From DATLFA01 sp039934635 (GTDB lineage: Bacteria; Actinomycetota; Acidimicrobiia; Acidimicrobiales; WLNW01): a DNA stretch of 35,934 nucleotides. The notes under the pieces were generated by a model. It did no database searches. It was not told where the DNA came from and saw only the letters and a program-made list of their open reading frames with translations. Where the stretch lies: assembly GCA_039934635.1 (NCBI GenBank), contig JBDTLT010000033.1, positions 1 to 35,934 on the forward strand, written 5' to 3'. A program made the position numbers and the translations under genes. Below are positions 23,684 to 31,634 of the stretch, piece by piece; within the stretch, counting starts at the first letter, position 1; every line of letters begins with the position of its first letter.

Positions 23684-25758
23684 CCGTTGGTGACCTTGCC
23701 GATACCGTCCTCGACCGAGACGGTGACCGTCGACCCGGCGAAGTGAATCCGCTCGATTGTCATGTCGGCGACGGGCGACAGATCTTCGCGGCCGATATCC
23801 AGCGTGCGGCCATCAGGGGAAGGGGCCAGATCGAGCATCGATCGCAGCGACAGCAAGATCGACGCCGACGACCACGCTTGTGGAGAACACGACGCCGGGT
23901 AGGCAACCGGCATCGGTGCCTCCGAGCGCGAAATGCCCGAGAAGAGCTCGGGCGGACGGCCGTCGAACTCGCTCGCGGCATCGAACGCTCCGTTGATGAT
24001 GCGATCGACGATGTCCCAGCGACCGTAGCGCGCGGCACCGGCGACGCAGAGCGCGGTGTCATGCGGCCACACGGAACCGTTGTGGTAGCTCAATGGGTCG
24101 TAGGCGCCCATCGTCTCGGCCAGTGTGCGCAATCCCCAACCGGTCCACATCGCAGGTTCGACGAGGCGATCGAGGTAGCGCGCGGCCAATTGAGGATCGG
24201 CGATGCCCGTCCACAACGCATGGCCGGGATTCGTCGTCAACGAATCGATCCGGCGCCCATCGCCGTCGATGCCGATGGCAAACCAGCCACGCTCGTCCCA
24301 GAACAATTCGTTGAACTGTTGCTTGAGGCGCGCCGCCCGCGCAAGCAAGTCGCTGCGCTCGTGAACGAGGCCCATCTCGGCGACGAGATCCGCCGCACCG
24401 ATCAGGGCGGCGTAGACGTAGCCCTGCACTTCGCACAACGCGATCGGTCCCTTTGCCAGCGAGCCGTCGACAAATGTGACACCGTCCCACGAATCCTTCC
24501 AGCCTTGGTTGGAAAGACCTGATGCATCGCTGCGTTGATAATCGACGAGACCGTCGCCATTCGAATCGCCATCGCCGAGTATCCACGCGAGTGCCGCGTC
24601 TACCGCGGGGGCGAGACCGGTGAGATCGGCCGCGCGCAATGCACCCCAACGCCGCGCTTCGGCGACGAGCATGACGAACAGTGGCGTGGCATCCACCGTG
24701 CCGTAGTACCGACGCCTGCTGGCGAACGGTCCCCCGCCCCCGTGGCGGCGCAACTCGTGCAGGATCTTGCCCGGCTGCTCCTCGGCGACGGCGTCGTAGA
24801 CCCGCCCCTGCAACTCGGCGAGCGTCGAGAGCACCCCGACCGCGAGATCGGGATCGAACGGCAAGGTCATCCACGAAGTGAGCAACGAGTCGCGACCGAA
24901 CAGCGTCATGAACCACGGCGCCCCGGCCGCGATCACGGGCCGATCGACGTGAGCCGAGTCGATGATTCGCAACGCGGCGATATCGGCCAGCGCTTGCTCG
25001 ACGACGCGTGACAACCGCGGATCGGTGGACACGACCCTCGGCACCGACGCCTGCCACGACGCCAACCGGCGCATCGGGATCGCGTCACTCGGCACGATGC
25101 CGCAAGGAAATGCCAGGCCCGCAGGCACGTCGTCGACGACGGGCTCGACAGTGACGCTGACCATCGACTCGCTGCGACCTTCGACATCGAGTTGCCACGT
25201 CAGCGTGCCCGACTGCAGGTCGACGTCGTCGGGGCGCGGCATCGCACAGATCCGTGTGCTCGCACCCGCATCGGCGGAGTCGATCATCCAACCGTCGTCG
25301 TCGGCAACGAGGCTGCGGTCGATACCCGACAGGCCGGCCTTGACGTCGAACACGTGGGCGAAGTCGGCCGCGAGACGCACCTGCACGGTCCACTGCTGGC
25401 GCACGGGAGACGTGTTGTGCACGTGCACGTCTTCGCGTAACCCGCTCGCCACCCATCGGCGACGAGTCATCACGGCCCGCCGCGACGCGTCGGCGCCGCG
25501 GCCCAACCGGGCCACGATCACCGCAGACAGCGGGGTCGATGCGCTCGACGCGAGCACTTCCATCTCGGACCCTTGGCAGGTGACCGCGAAGTATGAAAGA
25601 TGACGTAAATCGTCGTGCACCAAACCATGTGTTGGCGCGGTCATCTGCCCGGCTTCGTCGCTGATCGCGAATGTTCGCCCGTCGACGAGCACGAGTTGAC
25701 GCCGGCCCACCGAAGGTACGGATTCCGCCTCACTGTCGAGAGGATCAGCCATTTCCAA
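23680..25758 (-). CDS. Amylo-alpha-1,6-glucosidase / glycogen debranching-type enzyme
   Basis: 692 aa. The N-terminal beta domain ('LVLVDGRTFAISDEAGQMTAPTHGLVHDDLRHLSYF') is the 'glycogen debranching enzyme N-terminal' module; the C-terminal two thirds form an (alpha/alpha)6 barrel with 'GAPWFMTLFGRDSLLTSW', 'DGLVDYQRSD', 'CEVQGYVYAAL' and 'YHNGSVWPHDTALCVAG', typical of the MGLL/GDE group of actinobacteria. The Asp of GRDS is a likely catalytic residue. A role in breaking alpha-1,6 branches or in trimming glucan is known for relatives, though several act on other oligosaccharides. It is divergent from the zinc-ribbon/GT4 cluster, which hints at a shared alpha-glucan or glycan theme with the GH15 gene. 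Confidence 0.9.
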   Translation of the reverse strand: MEMADPLDSEAESVPSVGRRQLVLVDGRTFAISDEAGQMTAPTHGLVHDDLRHLSYFAVTCQGSEMEVLASSASTPLSAVIVARLGRGADASRRAVMTRRRWVASGLREDVHVHNTSPVRQQWTVQVRLAADFAHVFDVKAGLSGIDRSLVADDDGWMIDSADAGASTRICAMPRPDDVDLQSGTLTWQLDVEGRSESMVSVTVEPVVDDVPAGLAFPCGIVPSDAIPMRRLASWQASVPRVVSTDPRLSRVVEQALADIAALRIIDSAHVDRPVIAAGAPWFMTLFGRDSLLTSWMTLPFDPDLAVGVLSTLAELQGRVYDAVAEEQPGKILHELRRHGGGGPFASRRRYYGTVDATPLFVMLVAEARRWGALRAADLTGLAPAVDAALAWILGDGDSNGDGLVDYQRSDASGLSNQGWKDSWDGVTFVDGSLAKGPIALCEVQGYVYAALIGAADLVAEMGLVHERSDLLARAARLKQQFNELFWDERGWFAIGIDGDGRRIDSLTTNPGHALWTGIADPQLAARYLDRLVEPAMWTGWGLRTLAETMGAYDPLSYHNGSVWPHDTALCVAGAARYGRWDIVDRIINGAFDAASEFDGRPPELFSGISRSEAPMPVAYPASCSPQAWSSASILLSLRSMLDLAPSPDGRTLDIGREDLSPVADMTIERIHFAGSTVTVSVEDGIGKVTNG

Positions 25759-25848
25759 AGTCTTGCCCGTCGTGGCAGAATTCCCGCGGCAATCAGTTAG
25801 AGATTCGAAGTCCCGGGTAAGGAGACTCGTACGCGGAGGAGGAAGTCA

Positions 25849-26043
25849 ATGAATGCCGGCCTATTCGTATTGAGCTGCCCCGAATGTGGTGGCGCGCTGG
25901 CGATCGACCTCACCGGCACCACCACCACCAGCACGTGCGTCCCGTGTCAGCGCTCCTACCTCAACCGCTTCGGTCACCTCATCCCCATTGCTTTTCACGA
26001 ACCTCATCGAGAGCAAGACGCGCTGACCAGGCCGCTCAGGTGA
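25849..26043 (+). CDS. Small zinc-ribbon protein, 64 aa
   Basis: A very strong GGAGGAGGAA site (25835-25844) precedes the ATG by four bases. The peptide has two Cys pairs, Cys10-Pro-Glu-Cys13 and Cys30-Val-Pro-Cys33, joined by a Thr-rich turn, which is the classic four-cysteine zinc ribbon. No other domain fits in its length. It lies six bases before the GT4 gene in the same direction, so they are almost certainly co-transcribed. The function is unknown; small zinc ribbons often serve as protein- or nucleic-acid-binding adaptors. Confidence 0.8.
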   Translation: MNAGLFVLSCPECGGALAIDLTGTTTTSTCVPCQRSYLNRFGHLIPIAFHEPHREQDALTRPLR

Positions 26044-26049
26044 TTTGAC

Positions 26050-27114
26050 ATGAGAATTGCCCAGATCGCCCCGCTCTACGAGGCGGTCCCACCGGCGGGC
26101 TACGGCGGCACCGAGCGAGTGATCGCCGCCCTTTGCAACGGCCTCGTCGACCTCGGACACGACGTCACGCTGTTCGCGGCAGAACCATCCACCACCCGCG
26201 CGCGACTCTCGGCCACCGCGCCCGCCCCACTGCGTACTCGGATGAGTCGACAAGAAATGATCGACGTCGCACCGCATCTCCACCTGCGCATGTTGGCGGG
26301 CGTCTACGAACGAGCCGATGAGTTCGACGTGATCCATTCGCACGTCGACATCTGGACGCTCCCGTTCGCGCGGCGAGCAGCGACACCGACCGTGATCACT
26401 ATGCACGGGCGCCTCGATCTGCAGCACGTCCGCCAAACGCTGCCGCTGTATCCGCACATTCCGCTGGTCTCGATCAGCGACCATCAGCGCACCGCGGTCC
26501 AGGGCCTGGACGTTGCGTGGGCCGCCACGGTCTACAACGGCCTCGATCTCGACAGGTACCACCGCGCGCCGCGCTCCGGTGACGGCCACCTCGCGTTCGT
26601 CGGTCGCATCAACCCCGAGAAGGGGCCGGCGATGGCAGCCGAGATCGCGCGCCTCACCGGACGACCATTGCACGTCGCGGCGAAGATCGATCCGCTCGAC
26701 GCCGATTACTACCGCGACGAGATCGATCCGATCTTCCGTGCCAACGATGTGCAGTTCGTGGGCGAACTCGACGAACAGCACAAGCCCGCCTTCTATGCCG
26801 GCGCCGCGGCCACCCTGTTCCCCAGCGACTGGCCCGAACCGTTCGGCCTCGTGATGATCGAATCGATGGCCGCCGGCACGCCGGTGATCGCGCTAGACCG
26901 CGGCTCCGTGCCCGAAATCATCATCGACGGTGTCACCGGTTTCATCTGTGACGACCTCGATGAGATGGTCGATGCCGTCGACCGCCTCAACGAGATCGAT
27001 CCCGACAAGTGCCGTCAGCACGCCACGACGTTCGGCGCGGCTCGCATGAGCGCCGCCTACGAACGCGTCTACGAATCCATCATCGGATCGACTACCGTCG
27101 ACAATCTTCTGTGA
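26050..27114 (+). CDS. Glycosyltransferase family 4 protein
   Basis: 354 aa GT-B enzyme. The acceptor-side Rossmann domain opens 'RIAQIAPLYEAVPPAGYGGTERVIAALCNGLVDLGHDVTLFA', with the Gly-rich acceptor loop; the donor domain has 'FVGRINPEKGP' (about 183-192) and the retaining GT E-x7-E motif 'EPFGLVMIE' (263-271), followed by 'MAAGTPVIALDRGSVPEII'. Members use NDP-sugars to glycosylate lipids or polysaccharides. There is no membrane segment, so it is cytosolic or peripheral. The preceding zinc-ribbon gene is 6 bp and the following GDT1 gene 25 bp away. Donor and acceptor cannot be named. Confidence 0.93.
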   Translation: MRIAQIAPLYEAVPPAGYGGTERVIAALCNGLVDLGHDVTLFAAEPSTTRARLSATAPAPLRTRMSRQEMIDVAPHLHLRMLAGVYERADEFDVIHSHVDIWTLPFARRAATPTVITMHGRLDLQHVRQTLPLYPHIPLVSISDHQRTAVQGLDVAWAATVYNGLDLDRYHRAPRSGDGHLAFVGRINPEKGPAMAAEIARLTGRPLHVAAKIDPLDADYYRDEIDPIFRANDVQFVGELDEQHKPAFYAGAAATLFPSDWPEPFGLVMIESMAAGTPVIALDRGSVPEIIIDGVTGFICDDLDEMVDAVDRLNEIDPDKCRQHATTFGAARMSAAYERVYESIIGSTTVDNLL

Positions 27115-27139
27115 CACCCGATGCGCGCGAGAGTGCAGC

Positions 27140-27730
27140 GTGTCGATCAAGTCGCTAGTTCAGGCCTTCGTCACGGTCTTCCCTGCCGAATTGCCCGACA
27201 AGACCATGATCGCCACGATCGTCCTCGTCACGCGCTACCGCCGGCCGGCGTGGGTGTGGCTCGGTGCCGTCTCGGCGTTCACTCTTCACGTACTCGTCGC
27301 GGTCGCGGCCGGCAGCGCCATCAGCCTGCTGCCCGACACCCCGGTCAAACTCGTCGTCGCCACGCTCTTCGCGATCGGTGCCGTCCTCTTGTTGCGGGCC
27401 GCCCGTAGTCAGAGCGACCAGCCGGTCGATGCCGACGCGTCGCCCACGCTCACCACCATTCACGGCACCGTGGCCGGCAGCTTCGCACTGATTCTCCTGG
27501 CGGAGTGGGGCGACCTCACACAACTCGCCACCGCAAGCCTCGCGGCAAAGAGCGGCGAGCCGGTTTCCACCGGCGTCGGCGCGTTGCTCGCACTGGCTGC
27601 GGTGGCGGCCATCGCGGCGGCGTTCGGCCGCCAGCTCGTCGCCCGAGTACCCCTTCACAAGATCAACTACGTGGGCGCCGCAGTATTCGCCGCGCTCGCA
27701 CTGTGGACGCTCGGAGAACTCGTCTTCTGA
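27140..27730 (+). CDS. TMEM165/GDT1-family cation transporter
   Basis: 196 aa with a GTG start. Six hydrophobic helices in two halves with the duplicated family motif: 'ELPDKT' (17-22) in the first half and 'EWGDLTQLAT' in the second. The ELPDKT variant, with Pro in place of the usual Gly, is common in actinobacterial members. GDT1 proteins move Mn2+ or Ca2+ out of the cytosol; in eukaryotes they supply Mn2+ to Golgi glycosyltransferases. Its position right behind a GT4 gene is therefore notable, though the topology differs in bacteria. It is likely a third gene of the zinc-ribbon-GT4 transcript. Confidence 0.9.
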   Translation: MSIKSLVQAFVTVFPAELPDKTMIATIVLVTRYRRPAWVWLGAVSAFTLHVLVAVAAGSAISLLPDTPVKLVVATLFAIGAVLLLRAARSQSDQPVDADASPTLTTIHGTVAGSFALILLAEWGDLTQLATASLAAKSGEPVSTGVGALLALAAVAAIAAAFGRQLVARVPLHKINYVGAAVFAALALWTLGELVF

Positions 27731-27771
27731 GACCCATATACGCGAAGGCAAAGACGTGGTGTAATCACGGC

Positions 27772-28278
27772 ATGGATGTCGCTGCGTTGTTACTCGATCT
27801 TTACGGCCGTGTCCCGCCGTTGGCCAAGGCTGCGGTCGACGGTGTCGCACTGGCCAAGCTCACCGAACCGCCATCACCGGGCGCCAATCCGATTGCGTGG
27901 CTCATCTGGCACAGCGCCCGGGTGCAGGATCACCACGTCGCGGAGCTGCTCGATACCGACCAGATCTGGATACAGCACGACTGGGCCCGCCGGTTCGGGC
28001 TCAACGCCGATCCGCACAACACCGGTTACGGCCATTCGGCCGACGATGTCGCCGCCGTTCAACCAGCCGAACCCAACGTGCTGTTGGAATATCTCGAGGC
28101 GGTCGACCGCCGCACTCGCACGATGTTGCAGACGCTCACACCAGAAGAGCTCGATCGCATCGTCGACACGAGGTGGGATCCGCCCGTCACGCTCGGCGTG
28201 CGCTTGGTGAGCATCGCCGACGACAGCCTGCAACACGTCGGCCAAGCGGCGTACGCGCGGGGCCTCTTGCACGCCTGA
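27772..28278 (+). CDS. DinB/mycothiol-transferase-fold protein (DUF664-like)
   Basis: 168 aa. The frame is open upstream, but ATG 27772 gives the usual N-terminus. A four-helix bundle is predicted, with 'NPIAWLIWHSARVQDHHVAELL' (His47 and the His54-His55 pair) and 'ADDSLQHVGQAAYARGLL' (Asp151, His155), close to the metal-binding positions of DinB proteins. Actinobacterial members include mycothiol- or bacillithiol-dependent transferases and isomerases; the substrate is unknown. The 41-bp gap from the GDT1 gene contains TGTAAT some 10 bases before the start, so it may have its own near-leaderless promoter. Confidence 0.82.
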   Translation: MDVAALLLDLYGRVPPLAKAAVDGVALAKLTEPPSPGANPIAWLIWHSARVQDHHVAELLDTDQIWIQHDWARRFGLNADPHNTGYGHSADDVAAVQPAEPNVLLEYLEAVDRRTRTMLQTLTPEELDRIVDTRWDPPVTLGVRLVSIADDSLQHVGQAAYARGLLHA

Positions 28279-28322
28279 GCGGCCGCCCGCCTCGCGCCAT
28301 CAGGCACCAATTCGGATCTGAC

Positions 28323-28328
28323 TATTGT
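28323..28328 (+). promoter_or_regulatory. Possible -10 box for a leaderless modA transcript
   Basis: TATTGT ends six bases before the GTG start at 28335, a spacing seen for leaderless mRNAs in actinobacteria. No ribosome site is visible upstream of that GTG. No confident -35 element is seen. Confidence 0.3.
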
Positions 28329-28334
28329 CCGGCG

Positions 28335-29123
28335 GTGTCAAAGTTCTGGCGAAACCTCTTCCCTCTCCTGGCCCTGTTGGCGCTGACCCTTGCCGGCTGT
28401 GGCGATGACGCGTCGACCGACACGACCACGGCGCCCAAGCTGACGGGCAGCCTGACCGTGCTGGCCGCCGCCTCGCTGACCGATTCGTTCAAGGAGATCG
28501 GCACCGCGTTCGAGGCGGCGAATCCCGGGGCGAAGGTGACGTTCAGCTTCGCCGCGTCGTCATCGCTGGCGACGCAGATCAACCAAGGCGCGCCCGCTGA
28601 CGTTTTCGCGTCGGCGGACACGGCCAACATGGACAAGCTCACCGCGACGAGCGGTGCGGGGGTGGCTGCCGCACCAGTGACGTTCGCGGCAAACAAGCTG
28701 CAGATCATCGTGGGCAAGGGCAATCCCAAAGGCGTGACCGGTCTGGCCGACCTCGCCAAGTCCGGTTTGATCTACGTCACCGCCGCGCCCGAAGTACCCA
28801 TCGGCGCGTACGCGAAGCAAGTGCTCGACAAGGCGAAGGTGACCGTGACGCCCAAGAGCCTCGAAGCCGATGTGAAGTCGGTCGTGAACAAGGTGACCCT
28901 CGGCGAAGCAGACGCCGGCATCGTGTACGCGACCGACGTGAAGGCGGCGGGCGACAAGGCAGTCGGTGTTGCGATACCCGACGATCTCAATGTCATCGCG
29001 CGCTACCCCATCGCAGTCACCAAGGCGACGAGCAACGCCGGCGCGGCGACCGCGTTCGTGAGCTTCGTCGTGGGTGCGCCGGGTCAGACGATCCTGGCGA
29101 AGTACGGCTTCACCAAGTCGTGA
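28335..29123 (+). CDS. modA: Molybdate ABC transporter substrate-binding lipoprotein
   Basis: 262 aa from GTG 28335, which places a signal peptide directly at the N-terminus: 'FWRNLFPLLALLALTLAGC', with the lipobox Cys at residue 21 or 22. A Thr/Asp linker leads to the ModA fold: 'LTVLAAASLTDSFKEIGTAFEAANPGAKVTFSFAASSSLATQINQGAP' in outline, 'ADVFASAD', 'VPIGAYAKQVLDKA' and 'GEADAGIVYATDVKAA', all conserved in type A molybdate/tungstate binding proteins. It would deliver molybdate to a ModBC permease, yet no modB or modC follows; the next gene is on the opposite strand. Either the permease lies elsewhere or the tail of the operon was lost. Confidence 0.92.
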   Translation: MSKFWRNLFPLLALLALTLAGCGDDASTDTTTAPKLTGSLTVLAAASLTDSFKEIGTAFEAANPGAKVTFSFAASSSLATQINQGAPADVFASADTANMDKLTATSGAGVAAAPVTFAANKLQIIVGKGNPKGVTGLADLAKSGLIYVTAAPEVPIGAYAKQVLDKAKVTVTPKSLEADVKSVVNKVTLGEADAGIVYATDVKAAGDKAVGVAIPDDLNVIARYPIAVTKATSNAGAATAFVSFVVGAPGQTILAKYGFTKS

Positions 29124-29149
29124 CCGTGACGTCGCGGCATTTTGTCGCG

Positions 29150-29527
29150 TCAGTCGTCGGCTTGCGGCAACAGAAGCACAAGGCAGAACGGATGACCCGC
29201 GGGGTCGAGGTAGACGCGGAAGGTCGTGCCCGGCTGCACCTCGGCTTTGCGGGCGCCGAGCGCGAGTGCCTGCTCCTCGGCCACATCGAGGTCGTCGACA
29301 TCGAAATCGACATGGGCCTGTTGCGGATGTTCGGTGCTCGGCCACACGGGCGGCTGATGATCGGGGGCGAGCTGGAACGCGAGGGCGACGCCGCCGTCGC
29401 TGCGCAGCTGGACCCAATCGTCGTCGTCCCGCACGATCTCGAGGCCGGTCATGGCGCTGTAGAACTCGGCCAGGGCGTGGGGGTCGCGGCAATCGAGCGC
29501 CACGACGCTGAGTCTTCCGACGGGCAT
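29150..29527 (-). CDS. Glyoxalase/bleomycin-resistance (VOC) superfamily protein
   Basis: 125 aa from ATG 29527; upstream in-frame codons belong to the divergent gene's shadow. Two beta-alpha-beta-beta-beta units are visible: 'LSVVALDCRDPHALAEFYSAMTGLEIV' and 'AHVDFDVDDLDVAEEQALALGAR', ending 'RVYLDPAGHPFCLVL', as in actinobacterial glyoxalase-like proteins of unknown substrate. A His in 'QAHVDFDV' and one in 'AGHPFCL' may bind metal. Head-to-head with the aldo/keto reductase, 25 bases apart. Confidence 0.88.
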   Translation of the reverse strand: MPVGRLSVVALDCRDPHALAEFYSAMTGLEIVRDDDDWVQLRSDGGVALAFQLAPDHQPPVWPSTEHPQQAHVDFDVDDLDVAEEQALALGARKAEVQPGTTFRVYLDPAGHPFCLVLLLPQADD

Positions 29528-29552
29528 GCCCGCAAGTCTTACACTCCTCGCC

Positions 29553-30470
29553 ATGGCTGACACCGCACTTCGCACATTGGGGCGCACCGGGCTCGAGGTC
29601 ACGGCCCTCGGATTCGGCGCGATGGAGCTGAGAGGCCCACCCAACGGGCCGGCGATCTCCGACGACGACGCCGGCACGCTTCTCAACACAGTGCTCGACG
29701 AGGGCATCAACTTCATCGACACCTCGATCGATTACGGGCGCAGCGAAGAGCTCATCGGCAAGTTCATCGCGCATCGGCGTTCCGAATACGTCCTCGCTTC
29801 GAAATGCGGATGTGTGCCCGGCGCGGCGATGGGCACCGATCATGTGCATACGGCGGCCAACATCCGCACCGGTGTCGAGCACAGCCTGCGCATGATGCGC
29901 ACCGATCATCTCGATCTCGTGCAGTTCCACCGCAGCTTGACCCGCGAGCAGTTCGATGCCGACGGCGCGCTCGACGAACTGCTCGCGTTGCGAGACGACG
30001 GCAAGGTGCGATTCATCGGTGTGTCGGCCGTGTTGCCCACGCTCGAAGAGCAGATCGACATGGGCACATTCGACGCGTTCCAGATCCCCTACTCGGCGCT
30101 GCAGCGCGAGCACGAAGATGCCATCACCCGTGCGTCGGACGCCGGTATGGGCATCATCATCCGGGGCGGGGTGGCCCGCGGCGCCCCCGAAGACTGGGAA
30201 GGTCGTCGCTATTACATGGTGCCCAACGAGACCATGCGGGACTACTGGGAGCAGGCCAAGCTCGACGAACTGCTCGACGGCATGAGCCGCACCGCGTTCA
30301 TGTTGCGCTTCACACTCTCGCATCCTGCGCTCGACACGACGATCATCGGCACGAGTAGCGTCGATCACCTCCGCAACAATCTCGCCACCGCGGCGCAGGG
30401 GCCGCTGCCCCAAGATCTCTACGCCGAAGCGAGGCGCCGCCTCACCGAGGCCGGCGCTCGTCCCGTCTGA
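29553..30470 (+). CDS. Aldo/keto reductase
   Basis: 305 aa. ATG 29553 is preferred over 29526 because the family's 'LRTLGRTGLEVTALGFGAM' start follows within six residues. The (beta/alpha)8 barrel shows the catalytic tetrad: Asp56 in 'FIDTSIDYG', Tyr61, Lys84 in 'VLASKCG' and His126 in 'LVQFH'. The NADPH site 'TTIIGTSSVDHLRNNLA' is near the C-terminus. The substrate is unknown; relatives reduce sugars and aldehydes, which would fit next to a glyoxalase-fold protein. Convergent with the histidine phosphatase gene. Confidence 0.93.
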   Translation: MADTALRTLGRTGLEVTALGFGAMELRGPPNGPAISDDDAGTLLNTVLDEGINFIDTSIDYGRSEELIGKFIAHRRSEYVLASKCGCVPGAAMGTDHVHTAANIRTGVEHSLRMMRTDHLDLVQFHRSLTREQFDADGALDELLALRDDGKVRFIGVSAVLPTLEEQIDMGTFDAFQIPYSALQREHEDAITRASDAGMGIIIRGGVARGAPEDWEGRRYYMVPNETMRDYWEQAKLDELLDGMSRTAFMLRFTLSHPALDTTIIGTSSVDHLRNNLATAAQGPLPQDLYAEARRRLTEAGARPV

Positions 30471-30475
30471 ATCCT

Positions 30476-30496
30476 GCGCGCTGCCCTACTGCGCGC
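30476..30496. terminator. GCGCGC hairpin between convergent genes
   Basis: GCGCGC (30476-30481) and GCGCGC (30491-30496) can pair around a nine-base loop. It sits just after the aldo/keto reductase stop and covers the stop of the histidine phosphatase gene, so it could act for both directions. No T-tract is present. Confidence 0.35.
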
Positions 30497-31070
30497 CTGT
30501 CTCGTTCCAGCGCGCAATGACGCGCTCCTCGCGCTCGAAGGACAAGACCGACACGCTCGCCGTGTCGAGCACGAAGCTCTGCCCGCGCCGCGCATCGAGA
30601 TCTATCCAGCGTGCCGCGAGTATGCGCAAGAGATGCGCGTGGCCGAACACGGCAACGTTCCCCTCGACAGCAAGGGCCGCGGCAATCACGCGGTCCGCCC
30701 GCGCACCTACTTGCGCGACGCTCTCGCCCCCCACGATTTCGTGCGTCCACACCGACCAGCCGGGGATCTCCTCGCCGATCTCGGCCGTCGTGCGTCCCTC
30801 GTAGACGCCGTAGTCCCATTCGGCCGCGTCGTCGACGATCTCGGCCCGATCGACGAGACCCGTTCGCCGGCAGGTCTCGAGCGCCCGTTGCCGCGGGCTG
30901 CACAACACGCGAGCGAACTCGAAGCCCGACAGGATGGTGGCCAACGCGTCAGCCTGACGCCGCCCCGACTCGGTGAGCGCAACGTCGGTGCGCCCGGTGT
31001 GGCGACGCTCGCGACTCCACTCGGTATCGCCGTGGCGCACGAGCACCAGGTCGTTGCCGTCAATGGCCAT
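30486..31070 (-). CDS. Histidine phosphatase (phosphoglycerate-mutase-like) family protein
   Basis: 194 aa. The N-terminal 'LVLVRHGDTEWS' holds the RHG motif (Arg12-His13-Gly14, His13 the phosphorylated residue); 'CSPRQRALETC' supplies the second Arg, 'AEWDYGVYEGRT' the conserved acidic/proton-donor region, and 'NVAVFGHAHLLRIL' the second His. Length is right for small acid/sugar phosphatases or broad phosphatases of this branch. It is cytoplasmic and the substrate is unknown. Confidence 0.93.
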   Translation of the reverse strand: MAIDGNDLVLVRHGDTEWSRERRHTGRTDVALTESGRRQADALATILSGFEFARVLCSPRQRALETCRRTGLVDRAEIVDDAAEWDYGVYEGRTTAEIGEEIPGWSVWTHEIVGGESVAQVGARADRVIAAALAVEGNVAVFGHAHLLRILAARWIDLDARRGQSFVLDTASVSVLSFEREERVIARWNETGAQ

Positions 31071-31165
31071 GCCCCCACGACCTTATGTCGACAAACTCGT
31101 CAGTACGGAGAAAACTCGAGGTTTGCGTCGTCTGATCTTGCGGGGAAGACGGTAGGGGGCTCGAC

Positions 31166-31630
31166 ATGCGCATTTACCGAACAGGCGTGACGCTGTTGTT
31201 GTTGGTCTTGGCCGCTGCCGCGTGCTCGGGTGAAGCCGGCCAACTCACGGTCACGGGCGGCGAGCCGGCACCGCTCGGCGCCGAAGACGAGATCCGCCGC
31301 GCATTCGCAACCTTCAGCAATGTGAATGCCACACAAGCGGAGCGCGACGCGGCCGTCGATGGCGGCACAGAATCCGCCGAGATCCGCAGGGCGAGATGGG
31401 AGCAGTTCAAGAGCCAGGCGGCGATGGCGTCATTCGTGATCGATGAGATCCGCTTCGTCTCGGCCACCGAGGCCGATGTCGACTTCCACGTCCGCTACGG
31501 CGACGCGCCATCGCCGGTCGTGCCGAACCTCGTACACGGCGGCGCCGTGTTGCGAGACGGTCATTGGCGCATCAGCAAAGCCACTGTGTGCTTCCTCGCA
31601 TCGGCGGTCGGCAACAACTGCATCCTCTGA
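31166..31630 (+). CDS. Small putative lipoprotein, 154 aa
   Basis: The signal peptide 'RIYRTGVTLLLLVLAAAAC' ends in a lipobox with Cys20. The mature part looks like a small alpha+beta domain of NTF2/DUF4440-like flavour ('EDEIRRAFATFSNVNATQAERDAAVDGG', 'VDFHVRYGDAPSPVV', 'VLRDGHWRISKATVC'), a shape common in actinobacterial secreted lipoproteins. Two late cysteines (in 'ATVCFLASAVGNNCIL') may form a disulfide. The function is unknown. Convergent with the RibD-C-like gene, four bases away. Confidence 0.8.
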   Translation: MRIYRTGVTLLLLVLAAAACSGEAGQLTVTGGEPAPLGAEDEIRRAFATFSNVNATQAERDAAVDGGTESAEIRRARWEQFKSQAAMASFVIDEIRFVSATEADVDFHVRYGDAPSPVVPNLVHGGAVLRDGHWRISKATVCFLASAVGNNCIL

Positions 31631-31634
31631 TCGC

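Noticed and set aside
28560..30413. A 617-codon minus-strand open frame.
   Set aside because: It crosses the antisense of modA and the aldo/keto reductase and also overlaps the glyoxalase gene; no motif is seen.
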